Positions 38,216 to 46,795 of a stretch of DNA of 64,000 nucleotides are shown in pieces (within the stretch, counting starts at the first letter, position 1; every line of letters starts with the position of its first letter). The translations under genes and the position numbers were made by a program. The stretch is from Opitutaceae bacterium (GTDB lineage Bacteria > Verrucomicrobiota > Verrucomicrobiia > Opitutales > Opitutaceae): assembly GCA_028688225.1 (NCBI GenBank), contig JAQTYQ010000019.1, positions 1 through 64,000 on the forward strand. The letters are read 5' to 3'. The notes beneath the pieces were generated by a model. It was not told where the DNA came from and ran no database searches. It was given only the letters and a program-made list of their open reading frames with translations.

Positions 38216-38767
38216 ATGGAATTGAATCTGCAGCCGCTGGCGCCGGCCTCCACGGCTTCGAGCCGTCCCTTCAACGAGGGCGACCGGGTGGTCAGCCAGC
38301 TGGTGCGCGCCGCCACCGGCGAGATCATGCGCCGTGACGTGCTCGCCGAGGAGGCGGCGGACTTCGATCCCGCCGGCCGGGAGATCTGCCGCTGGGTGCA
38401 CGTCTTCAAGCCGAAGCCGGCGGGGGAAAATCCCGAGCGGCTCCTCAAGCTGACGGCGGAGAATCTTTTTCTCACGCTGGCCGATCCGGCCAATGAGCCG
38501 AACTCCGTCAACACGCCTCTGCTGCAATTCCTGGCCCTGCTGCTCGAACGCAAGCGGGTGCTGCGCCCGCGAGGCCAAACGGCGGATGGCGAGCGCAGTC
38601 TCTATGAGCATCTGCGCACCCACCAGATGTACGAGGTTCCGGCGGGCGACCTCAGCCCGGAGTTCTTCGTGAAGATCCGGGAACAGCTCGGCGTGCTGGT
38701 GGGCGGGCCGCTGAAAGCCGAAGCGAAGCCCGCGGAGGCCGCCCCCTCGGCAGACGGCACCGCCTGA
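38216..38767 (+). CDS. conserved-looking hypothetical protein
   Basis: 183 residues with ordinary composition for most of their length and an Ala/Pro/Lys tail. No domain recognised. A single soluble helical domain with segments such as RLLKLTAENLFLTLADPANEPNSVN and LLQFLALLLERKRVLR is suggested. It is divergent from the phosphoesterase gene and its stop codon is shared with the first REP palindrome. Likely real because no other gene covers it and codon use looks normal. Confidence 0.65.
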   Translation: MELNLQPLAPASTASSRPFNEGDRVVSQLVRAATGEIMRRDVLAEEAADFDPAGREICRWVHVFKPKPAGENPERLLKLTAENLFLTLADPANEPNSVNTPLLQFLALLLERKRVLRPRGQTADGERSLYEHLRTHQMYEVPAGDLSPEFFVKIREQLGVLVGGPLKAEAKPAEAAPSADGTA

Positions 38768-38921
38768 GCCAAATTCTCACGAATTTGGCTACGAGAAGAA
38801 TTTGGCTATGAGAAGGAAACAGGTAGCCAAGCTCGTGAGAGCTTGCCTCGAAAAAGTAGAGCTTGAATTCATGAATTTGGACTATTTCCCCCGTAGCCAA
38901 ACTCGTGAGAGTTTGGACTAC
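38767..38921. repeat. REP palindrome cluster, downstream of the REP transposase
   Basis: Four palindromic units of the type GTAGCCAAAYTCGTGAGA followed by the inverse arm TTTGGACTAC: 38767-38790, 38823-38847, 38856-38884 (diverged) and 38893-38921. The last overlaps the transposase stop codon and the first overlaps the stop of the preceding gene. Confidence 0.9.
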
Positions 38922-39469
38922 CTGATCGTGACCAGCCGGTTGTAGAGCTTCCAGAAGATCTCCCAAAAATCGGGCTGACGAACGTCGAGATCTGGATACC
39001 CCGCCGCCATTGCGCCGGAATAGGGATAATGCTGCCAGCTTTCGCAGAGGCCCGCCCGGACCGGATTTTGAAGAATGTAGCCACTCGCCGCGGCGAATGC
39101 TTCGCGCCCACGCTCGGCCAGGCGAAGCACATGATCAAAGGCTTGAAGCTGAAGCCGGTATGGTCGCAGCGCCGGATTGAGATGCGTACGAAAGAATCGG
39201 CTGGCCAACCGCTGATCGCTGGCCAGGCACAGTCCCGCCCACATCATGTGAAGATGGTCAGGCATCAGGCAATAGACAGGGCAAACCAGGTGATGTCGCG
39301 CGAGCGTGTGCAGAAGAATCTCCCGGAAACGAGCATGGAAGGCTTCGTTGAGCCAGCTGGTCCTTCGGTGTTCAATGGTCATTGTCCAGTGGACAAATGC
39401 CCGGCCGCGGTAATATTCGACAGGCAGGCGCGGCAGATGCGAGTACTGCTCGCTTAACGCCGTTTGCAT
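38918..39469 (-). CDS. REP-associated tyrosine transposase (Y1/RAYT)
   Basis: 183 residues from ATG 39467-39469 (a TTG start 4 codons earlier is less likely). LPVEYYRGRAFVHWTMTIEHRR opens the domain. CPVYCLMPDHLHMMW has the HUH metal motif (HLH), and the catalytic Tyr is expected in SGYILQNPVRAGLCESW, which matches the YIxxNPVRAGL box of the family. RAYTs nick and move REP hairpins. REP palindromes flank this gene on both sides, matching the known arrangement. Confidence 0.93.
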   Translation of the reverse strand: MQTALSEQYSHLPRLPVEYYRGRAFVHWTMTIEHRRTSWLNEAFHARFREILLHTLARHHLVCPVYCLMPDHLHMMWAGLCLASDQRLASRFFRTHLNPALRPYRLQLQAFDHVLRLAERGREAFAAASGYILQNPVRAGLCESWQHYPYSGAMAAGYPDLDVRQPDFWEIFWKLYNRLVTIR

Positions 39470-39476
39470 AGGGGAA

Positions 39477-39618
39477 TCCAAATCCTTGCGGATTTGCCTA
39501 CGACGGCAAGGAGTTCGTTTGGTCGCTCCAAACTCTCACGAGTTTGGCTACCTCTCGTTTCTCCGTGTAGCCAAATTCGTAAGAATTTGGACTACCCCAA
39601 GCTCTCGTGAATTCCTGG
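39477..39618. repeat. REP palindrome cluster, upstream of the REP transposase
   Basis: Units at 39477-39501, 39528-39551 and 39567-39595, and a partial one at about 39597-39618. They have the same consensus as the downstream cluster, in both orientations, with compensating changes in the two arms (AAATTC/GAATTT against AAACTC/GAGTTT), which implies selection for the hairpin. Confidence 0.88.
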
Positions 39619-39647
39619 CTGTGAATCGCCCGCGCCGTCGTAAGGCA

Positions 39648-40412
39648 TCACGTCCGCACCGGCAGGCCGCGGGCCGCGAGGAAGGCCTTGACCTGCGGGA
39701 TGGTGAAGGTGCCGAAATGGAAAAGGCTGGCCGCCAGCACGGCGCTGGCATGGGCTTCGTCGAGTACGTCGGCGAAATGCTCCAGCCGGCCGGCGCCGCC
39801 CGAGGCGATCACGGGTACTTCGACGGCGTCGGAGACGCGGCGGGTGAGTTCGAGGTCGTAGCCGGCCTGCGTGCCGTCGCGGTCCATCGAGGTCAGCAGG
39901 ATTTCCCCGGCCCCGAGGGAGACGGCGGTCCGGGCCCATCCGACTGCGTCCAGCTCGGTGGGATTGCGTCCGCCATGCGTATAAACGCGCCAGCGCGGCT
40001 CCGGGCCGGGGTCGCGCTTGGCGTCGATGGCGACAACGATGCACTGGTTGCCGAAACGCCGTGCGGCCTGCCGTACGAGCTCGGGTTCCTTGATCGCGGC
40101 GGTGTTGAGGCTGACCTTGTCGGCGCCGGCGTTGAGCATGGCGCGGATATCCTCCACCGAGCGCAGCCCGCCACCCACGGTCAGCGGCATGAAGCATTGG
40201 TCGGCCGTCGCAGCCACCACGTCGCGCATGATGGCGCGGTTGTCGCTCGACGCCGTGATATCGAGGAACGTCAGCTCGTCGGCGCCCTGCTCGTCGTAGG
40301 CCTTGGCGCAGGCCACCGGGTCGCCGGCGTCGCGGAGTTCCTCAAATTTGACGCCCTTCACCACGCGGCCGGCGGTCACGTCGAGGCAGGGGATGATGCG
40401 GCGGCTCAGCAT
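39648..40412 (-). CDS. hisF: imidazole glycerol phosphate synthase cyclase subunit
   Basis: 254 residues, the family's length. The start [12 protein letters not shown] carries the catalytic Asp11 equivalent; [29 protein letters not shown] and [20 protein letters not shown] contain the second catalytic Asp (in SMDRDGT), and VIASGGAG is the C-terminal phosphate site. It converts PRFAR and ammonia from HisH to IGP and AICAR in histidine synthesis. No other his gene is adjacent. Its leader is repeat-derived. Confidence 0.97.
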   Translation of the reverse strand: MLSRRIIPCLDVTAGRVVKGVKFEELRDAGDPVACAKAYDEQGADELTFLDITASSDNRAIMRDVVAATADQCFMPLTVGGGLRSVEDIRAMLNAGADKVSLNTAAIKEPELVRQAARRFGNQCIVVAIDAKRDPGPEPRWRVYTHGGRNPTELDAVGWARTAVSLGAGEILLTSMDRDGTQAGYDLELTRRVSDAVEVPVIASGGAGRLEHFADVLDEAHASAVLAASLFHFGTFTIPQVKAFLAARGLPVRT

Positions 40413-40505
40413 ACTCCGAAGCAGGAGGTGTAAGGTTTAGGGTGCAAGGAGTAAAGGAAGGCGCCGATGGGGAATGCAAACCTTACACTTTACACCTTAA
40501 ACCTA
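40413..40505. repeat. heptamer repeat leader of hisF forming a hairpin
   Basis: In the hisF direction the tract reads GTTTAGG, TTTAAGG, TGTAAAG, TGTAAGG in strict 7-base steps (about 40471-40505). A shorter inverse set CTAAACC TTACACC lies next to the start codon (about 40425-40442). GTGTAAGGTTT and AAACCTTACAC can pair as an 11-base stem around a loop of about 40 bases. Confidence 0.7.
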
Positions 40506-40525
40506 AACCGACGCGCCGGGGCGCG

Positions 40526-42289
40526 TCACGTCTCGACCAGCGTGATGTCGGGGTCGAATTCCACCGTGAGGCGGTAGACATTGCCCGGCCGCATGACGAG
40601 CGGATGGTCGCGGCGGAGCACCTGGAGGTAGTGGATCTTGCCGTAATTGGTGCGGTAGGTGAGATCGCTGCTCACCACCTCGGTCTCCTGCCAGGTGGCT
40701 TGGAAGTCGTTCTTCGACACGGTGCAGCGGTGGCCCTGCGGCCCGAGCACGGGCGAGTTGCCGAGCCGGCAGCGCGAATGCGGCGCGCCGATGCAGAGCA
40801 CGTAGCGGAACTGGTCGAGCGTCACCTGCTGCTTGACCGTGTAGGCGAATTCGCAACTCACCTTGGAGCCGGCAAAGGCCCACTGCACCTTCACGCTGCC
40901 GAGGCCGCGCACCAGCTCCTCGCGGGTGTTGATCAGCTCCGGCTGTTCGTAACGGAAATAAAAGCTGTTGCGCAGGCCGAGGCCGGTCACGCAGCGCTGG
41001 CCGTAGAAGGCCGGCACCACAACCTGCTCGCCGAAGGTCAATTCGGGCAGCAGCACCGGCAGGTAGTGATTGTTCGGCCAGTCGAAAATCCCCGGGCAGT
41101 GCGGGAAGGCGAGGGAGTCGGAAACGAGCGAAGTGCCGGAGCTCAGCAACGGCAGCTGCACGTGCAGGCCGCTCTCGGCGTCGCGGTAGAGGAAGAGGCC
41201 CTGTTCCTTGCGGTTGGACTTGTCGTAGATGACGAAACGACCGCTGGTGCGGGGGGCTTCCAGCCGGGGCTGGCCCTCGGGCATCTGCACGGCCTTGGCC
41301 AGCCGGGCCCACTGGCAGAGGTAGCGCGCGCCGTCGAAGTTGGCCATGCGCGTGGTGTGCGTGCTGTAGGCGGTGCGCTCCTCGTCGCGGACGACCAGGT
41401 AGCCGTGCTCCTGGTCGAGGTAGGTCTGGTAGAAGAAATAGAAGAGCCGGCGGAGGATATCGAAATAGCGCGGCTTCAGGTCGTCGGCGATCCAGCCGTC
41501 GCGCAGTCCCTGCAGCAGGATGCTGATGCAGTGCATCTGGCCATAGGCGCCCGCGGCGCGGCCATAGGCCCAGCCCAAGCCGTCGGCGCGTACCAAGTCG
41601 GGCAGCATTCTGATGTATTTCTCGGCGTAGGTGCGCAGAGTCGGAATCTTGCGCTCGCGCACGCCGGGATTCGAGTGGAGCTGCAGGGCCGAGCGGATGA
41701 ACACGAAGCTCATCACGCCGTAGAGATTGAAGTTGCCGCCGAAACCCTTGGCCGCGTCGTCGAAGAAACCGCTCGAGCTGGTCTGGTTGATGCGCTCCAC
41801 CATTCGTTCGATGAGGCGGCTGGTCTCGTCCTTCTTGGAAAGGCCGAAGCTGAAGCGGCAGACGGCCTTGGCGATGTTGAAGGCCTGCCAGTGGTTGTCG
41901 TAGTCGCTGCGGTGGAGCAGCATCTTGTCGAGCCGCAGGCGGGTCTCGTCGACCAGCCGCTCCCACACGGGATTGCGCTCCTTGGAGGGGCCGAAGCACA
42001 GCAGGCCGAGGGCGGCGTAAGCGAGGCCGTTCTCCGTGGGCGGCTCGGTGAAGACCTGGGCGGTCACGCAGCGCGCCACCAGGTCGATGATGTCGTGCCC
42101 CTTCAGCGTGGTTTCGCCGGTGGCACGGTAAAATTCTCCAAGCGCAAACGCGACGTGGCCGGGTTCGTCAGGGCGGGGATGCTCGCCAGAAACGGGGGTG
42201 ACGGTGCCGTCGGGGTTGATTGAGTCGAGATTCTGGCCCAGCAGGGAGCGGGCCATGTCGAGACATTGCTCGGAGAAACTACTATGCAT
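40526..42289 (-). CDS. large hypothetical protein, probable helical toroid plus beta domain
   Basis: 587 residues from ATG 42287-42289; a GTG 14 codons upstream is an alternative. No family is recognised. The N-terminal 370 residues are helical with toroid-like features (GEHPRPDEPGHVAFALGEFYRATGE, YDNHWQAFNIAKAVCRFSFGL, GLGWAYGRAAGAYGQMHCISILLQGL), while the last 200 are beta-rich (GLFLYRDAESGLHVQLPLLSSG, VTLDQFRYVLCIGAPHSRC). This layout recalls polysaccharide lyase or heparinase-II-like proteins, but there is no signal peptide and no assignable catalytic motif. It is 20-30 bases from the hisF leader on the same strand. Confidence 0.7.
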   Translation of the reverse strand: MHSSFSEQCLDMARSLLGQNLDSINPDGTVTPVSGEHPRPDEPGHVAFALGEFYRATGETTLKGHDIIDLVARCVTAQVFTEPPTENGLAYAALGLLCFGPSKERNPVWERLVDETRLRLDKMLLHRSDYDNHWQAFNIAKAVCRFSFGLSKKDETSRLIERMVERINQTSSSGFFDDAAKGFGGNFNLYGVMSFVFIRSALQLHSNPGVRERKIPTLRTYAEKYIRMLPDLVRADGLGWAYGRAAGAYGQMHCISILLQGLRDGWIADDLKPRYFDILRRLFYFFYQTYLDQEHGYLVVRDEERTAYSTHTTRMANFDGARYLCQWARLAKAVQMPEGQPRLEAPRTSGRFVIYDKSNRKEQGLFLYRDAESGLHVQLPLLSSGTSLVSDSLAFPHCPGIFDWPNNHYLPVLLPELTFGEQVVVPAFYGQRCVTGLGLRNSFYFRYEQPELINTREELVRGLGSVKVQWAFAGSKVSCEFAYTVKQQVTLDQFRYVLCIGAPHSRCRLGNSPVLGPQGHRCTVSKNDFQATWQETEVVSSDLTYRTNYGKIHYLQVLRRDHPLVMRPGNVYRLTVEFDPDITLVET

Positions 42290-42436
42290 GCAGACGATTT
42301 TGACGTGACAGGCGGAGATCCCTCGGCGCACCCATGCGCAAAGAGAAGGGGTTAGTATTTTCGGGTTTCCGCAGGCTGCGCAAGCGGGAAATTTGCCGGC
42401 GCCGGCGGGTCGGGGATTTTTTCGCTGATCTTCCGG

Positions 42437-43222
42437 CTATTGCGGCGCAGATGCGAAGGATTGGAGAAACAGCTCCACCGCCGTGGTCACCGCGGTCACA
42501 TGGGCCTGGATGCGCTGGGGCACGGGTCGGGCGGAAGGCGTCTCCAGGGTATAGTTCAGGCGGGTGTGGTGGGCGCGCAGGTAGATGGCCTCGGGCCAGA
42601 GTTCGCGCGTGGCCGGATCGCCGTCGGGGCGGATGATTCCGCCGGCAGCGGGACGTCCGTCGATGATCGGCGCGTGGTCGATGGGACAGATTTTCGCCAC
42701 CGCCGCGACGGTTGCCTCCGCCAGGCTGGGGCGCCGGTCCGGGTTGAGCTCGTAGAGGTAGAAGCCCTGCGACTCCCAGTCCTCATGCAGGCACAGCGCG
42801 AGTTCGAACGGCGGCTGGCGCTTCAGCCAGGCGATATGGGCCCGGATTTCGGCGCTGAGCAGCGAGCGGTAATCGCGGTTGAGGTCCCGGCCTTCGTGAT
42901 TCTCCCGCGTGCCCCGGATCATGCCGGCGGGATTCAGGAGGGGGCAGAGGTACCAGCTGCCCCGCGCATCGAAAAACTGCTCCCGCAACAGGTGCAGCAG
43001 AGCCTGCGGTGGTGCCGGCTCGTCGCCATGGATGCCGGCGGAGAGATAGAAGCGCGGCTGGCGGCCGGGCGCGGGCTTGGTCAGCGCCAGCAGCGGAACT
43101 CCGGAGATTTCGCCGAATGTCTCAATCTGGAAGCCGGCGGCCCGGCCCGCGGCGATGAACCGGGCGGCCAGCGCCGCGACTGCGGCCGGAGAGGATTCTT
43201 TGACAGCGTGGACGGGATTCAC
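42437..43222 (-). CDS. M14-family zinc carboxypeptidase / aspartoacylase-like protein
   Basis: About 261 residues from GTG at 43222 (GGAAG upstream). An ATG at 43288 is in frame but overlaps the divergent gltX ATG as a shared CATG. Zinc motif [11 protein letters not shown] (HxxE), then [23 protein letters not shown] (Asn-Arg of M14), the third ligand in [15 protein letters not shown], and YTLETPSA with the catalytic Glu. This is the M14/succinylglutamate desuccinylase fold, which removes amino acids or acyl groups. Substrate unknown; possibly a murein peptide. Confidence 0.82.
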   Translation of the reverse strand: MNPVHAVKESSPAAVAALAARFIAAGRAAGFQIETFGEISGVPLLALTKPAPGRQPRFYLSAGIHGDEPAPPQALLHLLREQFFDARGSWYLCPLLNPAGMIRGTRENHEGRDLNRDYRSLLSAEIRAHIAWLKRQPPFELALCLHEDWESQGFYLYELNPDRRPSLAEATVAAVAKICPIDHAPIIDGRPAAGGIIRPDGDPATRELWPEAIYLRAHHTRLNYTLETPSARPVPQRIQAHVTAVTTAVELFLQSFASAPQ

Positions 43223-43286
43223 TGGATTGCATGCTTCCGGGTTCGCCAACCCGGCGAACGACCTCCACGCTATCGATCCCTCATTC

Positions 43287-44600
43287 ATGTCGCAAGTTCG
43301 CGTCCGTTTCGCCCCCAGCCCCACCGGGTTCTTCCATATCGGCAGCGCCCGCACGGCCCTGTTCAACTGGCTCTACGCCCGCCACACCGGCGGCGTTTTC
43401 GTCCTGCGCATCGAGGACACCGACAAGGAGCGCAGCACCGAGCAGTTTCTCAACGTCATCTATGACAGCCTGACCTGGCTCGGCCTCACCTGGGACGAGG
43501 GACCGAAGGTCGGCGGCGGTTTCGGTCCGTACCGCCAGAGCGAGCGGATGGACATCTATCGCGACCATCTGGCCCGGCTGCAGGCGGCCGGCCGCACCTA
43601 CGAGAAGGACGGCGCGGTCTATTTCAAGATCTCCGGCGAGCCGCAGATCATCGACGATGCCATCCGCGGCCGCGTCGAACGCACGGAGGAGAAGGATTTC
43701 GTCATCGTCCGCTCCGACGGCAACCCGGTCTTCCATTTCGTGAACGTCGTCGACGACATCACCATGCAGATCACCCACGTGATCCGTGGCGAGGATCATT
43801 TGTCCAACACCAGCAAGCACACCGAGCTGCTCCAGGCCTTCGGCGCGCCGCGGCCGGTCTACGCCCATATTCCGCTCATCCTGAAGCAAAACGGCCCCGG
43901 CAAGATGTCGAAGCGCGACCAGGGCGCGCTCGTCGAGGAATACCAGCGCCGCGGCTACCTGCCCGAGGCACTGGTGAATTTCCTCTGCCTGCTCGGCTGG
44001 AATCCGGGCGACAACCGCGAAAAACTGCCGCTCGCGGAGATCATCCGGCTGTTCGACCTGCCGGGTGTCAACCAGAGCAATGCGCGCTTCGACGAGAAAA
44101 AACTCGCGCACATGAACATGGCCTACCTGCTCGAGCAACCGGCCGACCGTTTCGTCGCCCTAACCCACGATTATTGCCTGCGGCAGAAAAGCGCGGCCGC
44201 CCTTGCCGCCGAGCCGGCGTATTTCCGCGAAGTCATGCTGCTCAGCCAGCCGAAGATCAAGGCGATCGAGGAGCTGCCGGCGTACACGGCGTATTTCTTT
44301 GCCGAGGATTTCCCGATTGATCCAAAAGTCCGGGACAAAGTGATGGCCAAGGGCGATCCGAAGGCCCGGTTGCGCGAACTCGCCGCGGCACTCCAGGCCG
44401 CGGATTTTTCGACCGATGCCGCCCTCGAGGAAACGATCAAGGCGACGGCGGCGAAGAGCGGACTCGGTTTCGGCGACTACCAGGCAGTGGCGCGGCTGGC
44501 GGTTTCGGGGACCAACGTGGGGCCGGGGATCACCGGCATGTTTCGCGCCCTCGGACGCGACCGCGTGCTCCGGCGCATCGAGCGGTTTCTGGCAGCGTAG
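43287..44600 (+). CDS. gltX: glutamate--tRNA ligase
   Basis: 437 residues from ATG 43287 ([20 protein letters not shown]). Class I signatures: the HIGH-type HIGSART at about 17-23, [18 protein letters not shown], and the KMSKS-type KMSKRDQG. The C-terminal anticodon-binding helical domain is complete but rather short. It charges tRNA-Glu. As glnS is also present, this enzyme need not serve tRNA-Gln. The earlier in-frame start is antisense to the M14 gene and is rejected. Confidence 0.97.
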   Translation: MSQVRVRFAPSPTGFFHIGSARTALFNWLYARHTGGVFVLRIEDTDKERSTEQFLNVIYDSLTWLGLTWDEGPKVGGGFGPYRQSERMDIYRDHLARLQAAGRTYEKDGAVYFKISGEPQIIDDAIRGRVERTEEKDFVIVRSDGNPVFHFVNVVDDITMQITHVIRGEDHLSNTSKHTELLQAFGAPRPVYAHIPLILKQNGPGKMSKRDQGALVEEYQRRGYLPEALVNFLCLLGWNPGDNREKLPLAEIIRLFDLPGVNQSNARFDEKKLAHMNMAYLLEQPADRFVALTHDYCLRQKSAAALAAEPAYFREVMLLSQPKIKAIEELPAYTAYFFAEDFPIDPKVRDKVMAKGDPKARLRELAAALQAADFSTDAALEETIKATAAKSGLGFGDYQAVARLAVSGTNVGPGITGMFRALGRDRVLRRIERFLAA

Positions 44601-45050
44601 CCTGGACGTTTCGTGGCGTGACAACGCGACGAGGCTTCGCACCCCGGGCGCATCTCAGTTTTCTGCAGATCGCGATGTTCTGTAGTGCCTGTCCGGAAAC
44701 GCCGCTTGCTGAATTTAGGCGGGCCCAGCGGTCCCGCCCTACCTTCGGCGATCACGCGACAATGGGTAGGGCGCGACCGCCGGGCGCGCCGCCCACGAGC
44801 GTTTTCGACCAGATACCCTGTAGGGCCGGCGCTCGCCACCGGGCCGCAGTCATTGGTCATTCCAGCATGCCGATGTGCGGCAGCCCTTGTAACTTGCAGA
44901 AAACTGGGATGCGCCCTCGCGCCCCCATGCTATGAGATCTCTATGGATTGTGCAGGGTGGCGACGATATCATCGTTCGCTCAGTCTTTCTCCCGCCGGCC
45001 GACCGGCTGCGTGGAGACGCGACGCCCCCGTCGCGCTTCTTTTGCCCGGC
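44601..45050. other. gene-free spacer holding a MITE-like element
   Basis: 450 bases between convergent gltX and thrH. Most is taken up by the inverted-repeat element at 44646-44916; the rest shows no gene. Confidence 0.6.
44646..44916. mobile_element. MITE-like non-coding element with 22-base terminal inverted repeats
   Basis: The left end GGGCGCATCTCAGTTTTCTGCA (44646-44667) recurs inverted at 44895-44916 with one mismatch, giving a 271-base element. Inside are GC-rich palindromes such as GGCGGGCCCAGCGGTCCCGCC and the inverted pair CCCTACC...GGTAGGG. No transposase is encoded. Size, ends and lack of coding fit a MITE or a complex REPIN-type repeat. Confidence 0.6.
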
Positions 45051-45653
45051 CTACAGCCGCGCCTGGATCGCCTGCAGCAGCGCGGGATAATCGTTGACCG
45101 CGGGAAACTGCGGAAACTGCCGGATCACATTCTCCGGCGCGCGAAACAGGATGCCATGGTCCGCCCGGGCCAGCATCGTCGTGTCGTTGAAGGAATCACC
45201 CGCGGCGACCACCCGGTAGTGGATCGACTGCAGTGCCTCCACGGAGCGGCGCTTTTGGTCGGGGAGGCGCAGCTGGTAGCCGGTGATGCGGTCGTGGTCC
45301 ACGATCAGCCGGTTGCAGAACAGCGTGGGCCAGCCGAGCTGGCGCAGCAGCGGCTGCGCAAACTGCTCGAACGTATCGGAGACAATGATCACCTGCACCT
45401 GCGCGCGCAGCGCATTGAGGAACTCGACCGCGTCCGGCAGCGGCGTCAGCGCGCCGATGATGCCCTGAATCCGCGGGAGCGTGATCCCGTGCCGGCCGAG
45501 GATCTCGATGCGGCCGCGCATGAGCCGGTCGTAATCGGGTTCGTCGCGCGTGGTTCGGCGCAGTCCGGCGATGCCGGTGTGCTCGGCGACCGCGATCCAG
45601 ATCTCCGGCGTGAGGACGCCTTCCATGTCGAGGGTGACGATGCTTTGCTGCAC
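45051..45653 (-). CDS. thrH: bifunctional phosphoserine phosphatase/homoserine phosphotransferase
   Basis: 200 residues from GTG at 45653. It matches ThrH along its whole length: LDMEGVLTPEIWIAVAEHTG (with the HAD nucleophile Asp), TTRDEPDYDRLMRGRI, VIIVSDTFEQFAQPLLRQLG, YRVVAAGDSFNDTTML and ILFRAPENVIRQFPQFPAV. In Pseudomonas ThrH dephosphorylates phosphoserine and can move phosphate to homoserine. Useful for serine (and possibly threonine) synthesis here. It converges with gltX. Confidence 0.93.
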   Translation of the reverse strand: MQQSIVTLDMEGVLTPEIWIAVAEHTGIAGLRRTTRDEPDYDRLMRGRIEILGRHGITLPRIQGIIGALTPLPDAVEFLNALRAQVQVIIVSDTFEQFAQPLLRQLGWPTLFCNRLIVDHDRITGYQLRLPDQKRRSVEALQSIHYRVVAAGDSFNDTTMLARADHGILFRAPENVIRQFPQFPAVNDYPALLQAIQARL

Positions 45654-45899
45654 GATCGCGCAGTGGACAGAAAGTCAGGGGCGCTGGCAAGCCGCGAGCG
45701 GTTCGCTGGCCGGAGGACTTTGATGGAAGAGCTGCCATCGCCCGGCGCAATTGTCCGATGATTTCCAGAAGTTGTCTGAAAATCTCTGAAAGATCGTAGG
45801 GGCGCAGGCTTGCTGCGCCCATTTGCGAGGGCGCGACAAGTTCGCGCCCCTACGAAGATTCAATTGAATCCCGCGCAAACAGGGTTCTCGGATAGCTTG
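45654..45899. other. spacer with REPIN-like palindromes
   Basis: 246 bases between thrH and mtnP; the second half is the palindromic repeat described at 45796-45896. Confidence 0.5.
45796..45896. repeat. REPIN-type palindrome pair, copy 1
   Basis: Two hairpins, GGGCGCAG-CTTG-CTGCGCCC and GGGCGCGAC...GTTCGCGCCC, are bounded by GTAGGGGCGC on the left and GCGCCCCTAC on the right. A conserved tail with CCCGCGCAAACAG follows. The same hairpin pair, inverted, with the same tail, occurs at 54780-54882. Confidence 0.8.
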
Positions 45900-46763
45900 C
45901 TAGCGGTACTTCGCCAGCAGCGGCGCCAACTCCCGGCGGGTCTGGGCCGGCCACAGTTTCCGGTCGGTCATGATGGTGTGCGCGAGCGCGTCATGGCAGG
46001 GCCAGTCCGGTTCGGCGGGCAGCCGCGGAATGACGTCGGTGATGATCCGTTGGGCGGTCGCGGCGTTGCGGCGAAGGCATTCGACCACCATCTCCGTCGT
46101 TACGTGGGCTCCGTCATCCTTCCAGCTGTCGTAGTCGGTGACCATGGCCAGGGTGGAATACGCGATCTCGGCCTCCCGGGCGCACTTGGCTTCGCCGAGG
46201 TTGGTCATGCCAATGACATCGCAGCCCAGCCGGTGGTTGGCCAGCGATTCGGCCCGCGTGCTGAACGCCGGCCCCTCCATGCAAACGTAGGTGCCGCCGT
46301 CGTGGACCCGCGCCCGCACGGCCCGGGCGCTTTGCCGCAACAGCCGGCGCAACTCCCCGCAGATCGGGTCGGCAAAGGCCACATGCGCCACGATACCGCG
46401 GCCGAAAAAGGTGTGCGCCGCGGACTGCTTCGTGCGGTCGAGAAACTGGTCGATCAGCACCACGTCGCCCGGGCGGTAGCGCGCCTGCAGCGAACCCACG
46501 GCGCTGACGCTGATGACCCAGGCGACGCCCAGTTTCTTCATGGCCCAGAGGTTGGCCCGGTGGTTCAGCTCGCTCGGCAGCAGGCGGTGTCCGCGGCCGT
46601 GCCGCGGCAGGAACACGACTTCGCGTCCGGCCAGGGAGCCGGTCAGAAGGGCATCCGAAGGCGCGCCGAACGGCGTCTTCACGCGCACCCACTTCCGGTT
46701 TGTAAATCCCGCGAGGTGGTAGAGGCCGGTGCCTCCGATGATGCCGATACGATGGTGGTTCAT
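45900..46763 (-). CDS. mtnP: S-methyl-5'-thioadenosine phosphorylase family protein
   Basis: 287 residues from ATG 46761-46763. HRIGIIGGTGLYHLAGF is the phosphate-binding start; FLPRHGRGHRLLPSELNHRAN, SVSAVGSLQARYRPGDVVLIDQFLDRT and CMEGPAFSTRAESLANHRLGCDVIGMTN are the full MTAP/PNP-II set. It phosphorolyses methylthioadenosine to adenine and methylthioribose-1-phosphate in methionine salvage. It lies 32 bases after glnS on the same strand. Confidence 0.94.
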   Translation of the reverse strand: MNHHRIGIIGGTGLYHLAGFTNRKWVRVKTPFGAPSDALLTGSLAGREVVFLPRHGRGHRLLPSELNHRANLWAMKKLGVAWVISVSAVGSLQARYRPGDVVLIDQFLDRTKQSAAHTFFGRGIVAHVAFADPICGELRRLLRQSARAVRARVHDGGTYVCMEGPAFSTRAESLANHRLGCDVIGMTNLGEAKCAREAEIAYSTLAMVTDYDSWKDDGAHVTTEMVVECLRRNAATAQRIITDVIPRLPAEPDWPCHDALAHTIMTDRKLWPAQTRRELAPLLAKYR

Positions 46764-46795
46764 GTCCGTGATCGGGTTTTCTCTGTCGTTCGCTG

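Noticed and set aside
44685..45761. 358-codon plus-strand frame covering the MITE-like element and opposite thrH
   Set aside because: It runs through a non-coding palindromic element and antisense to thrH; no domain.
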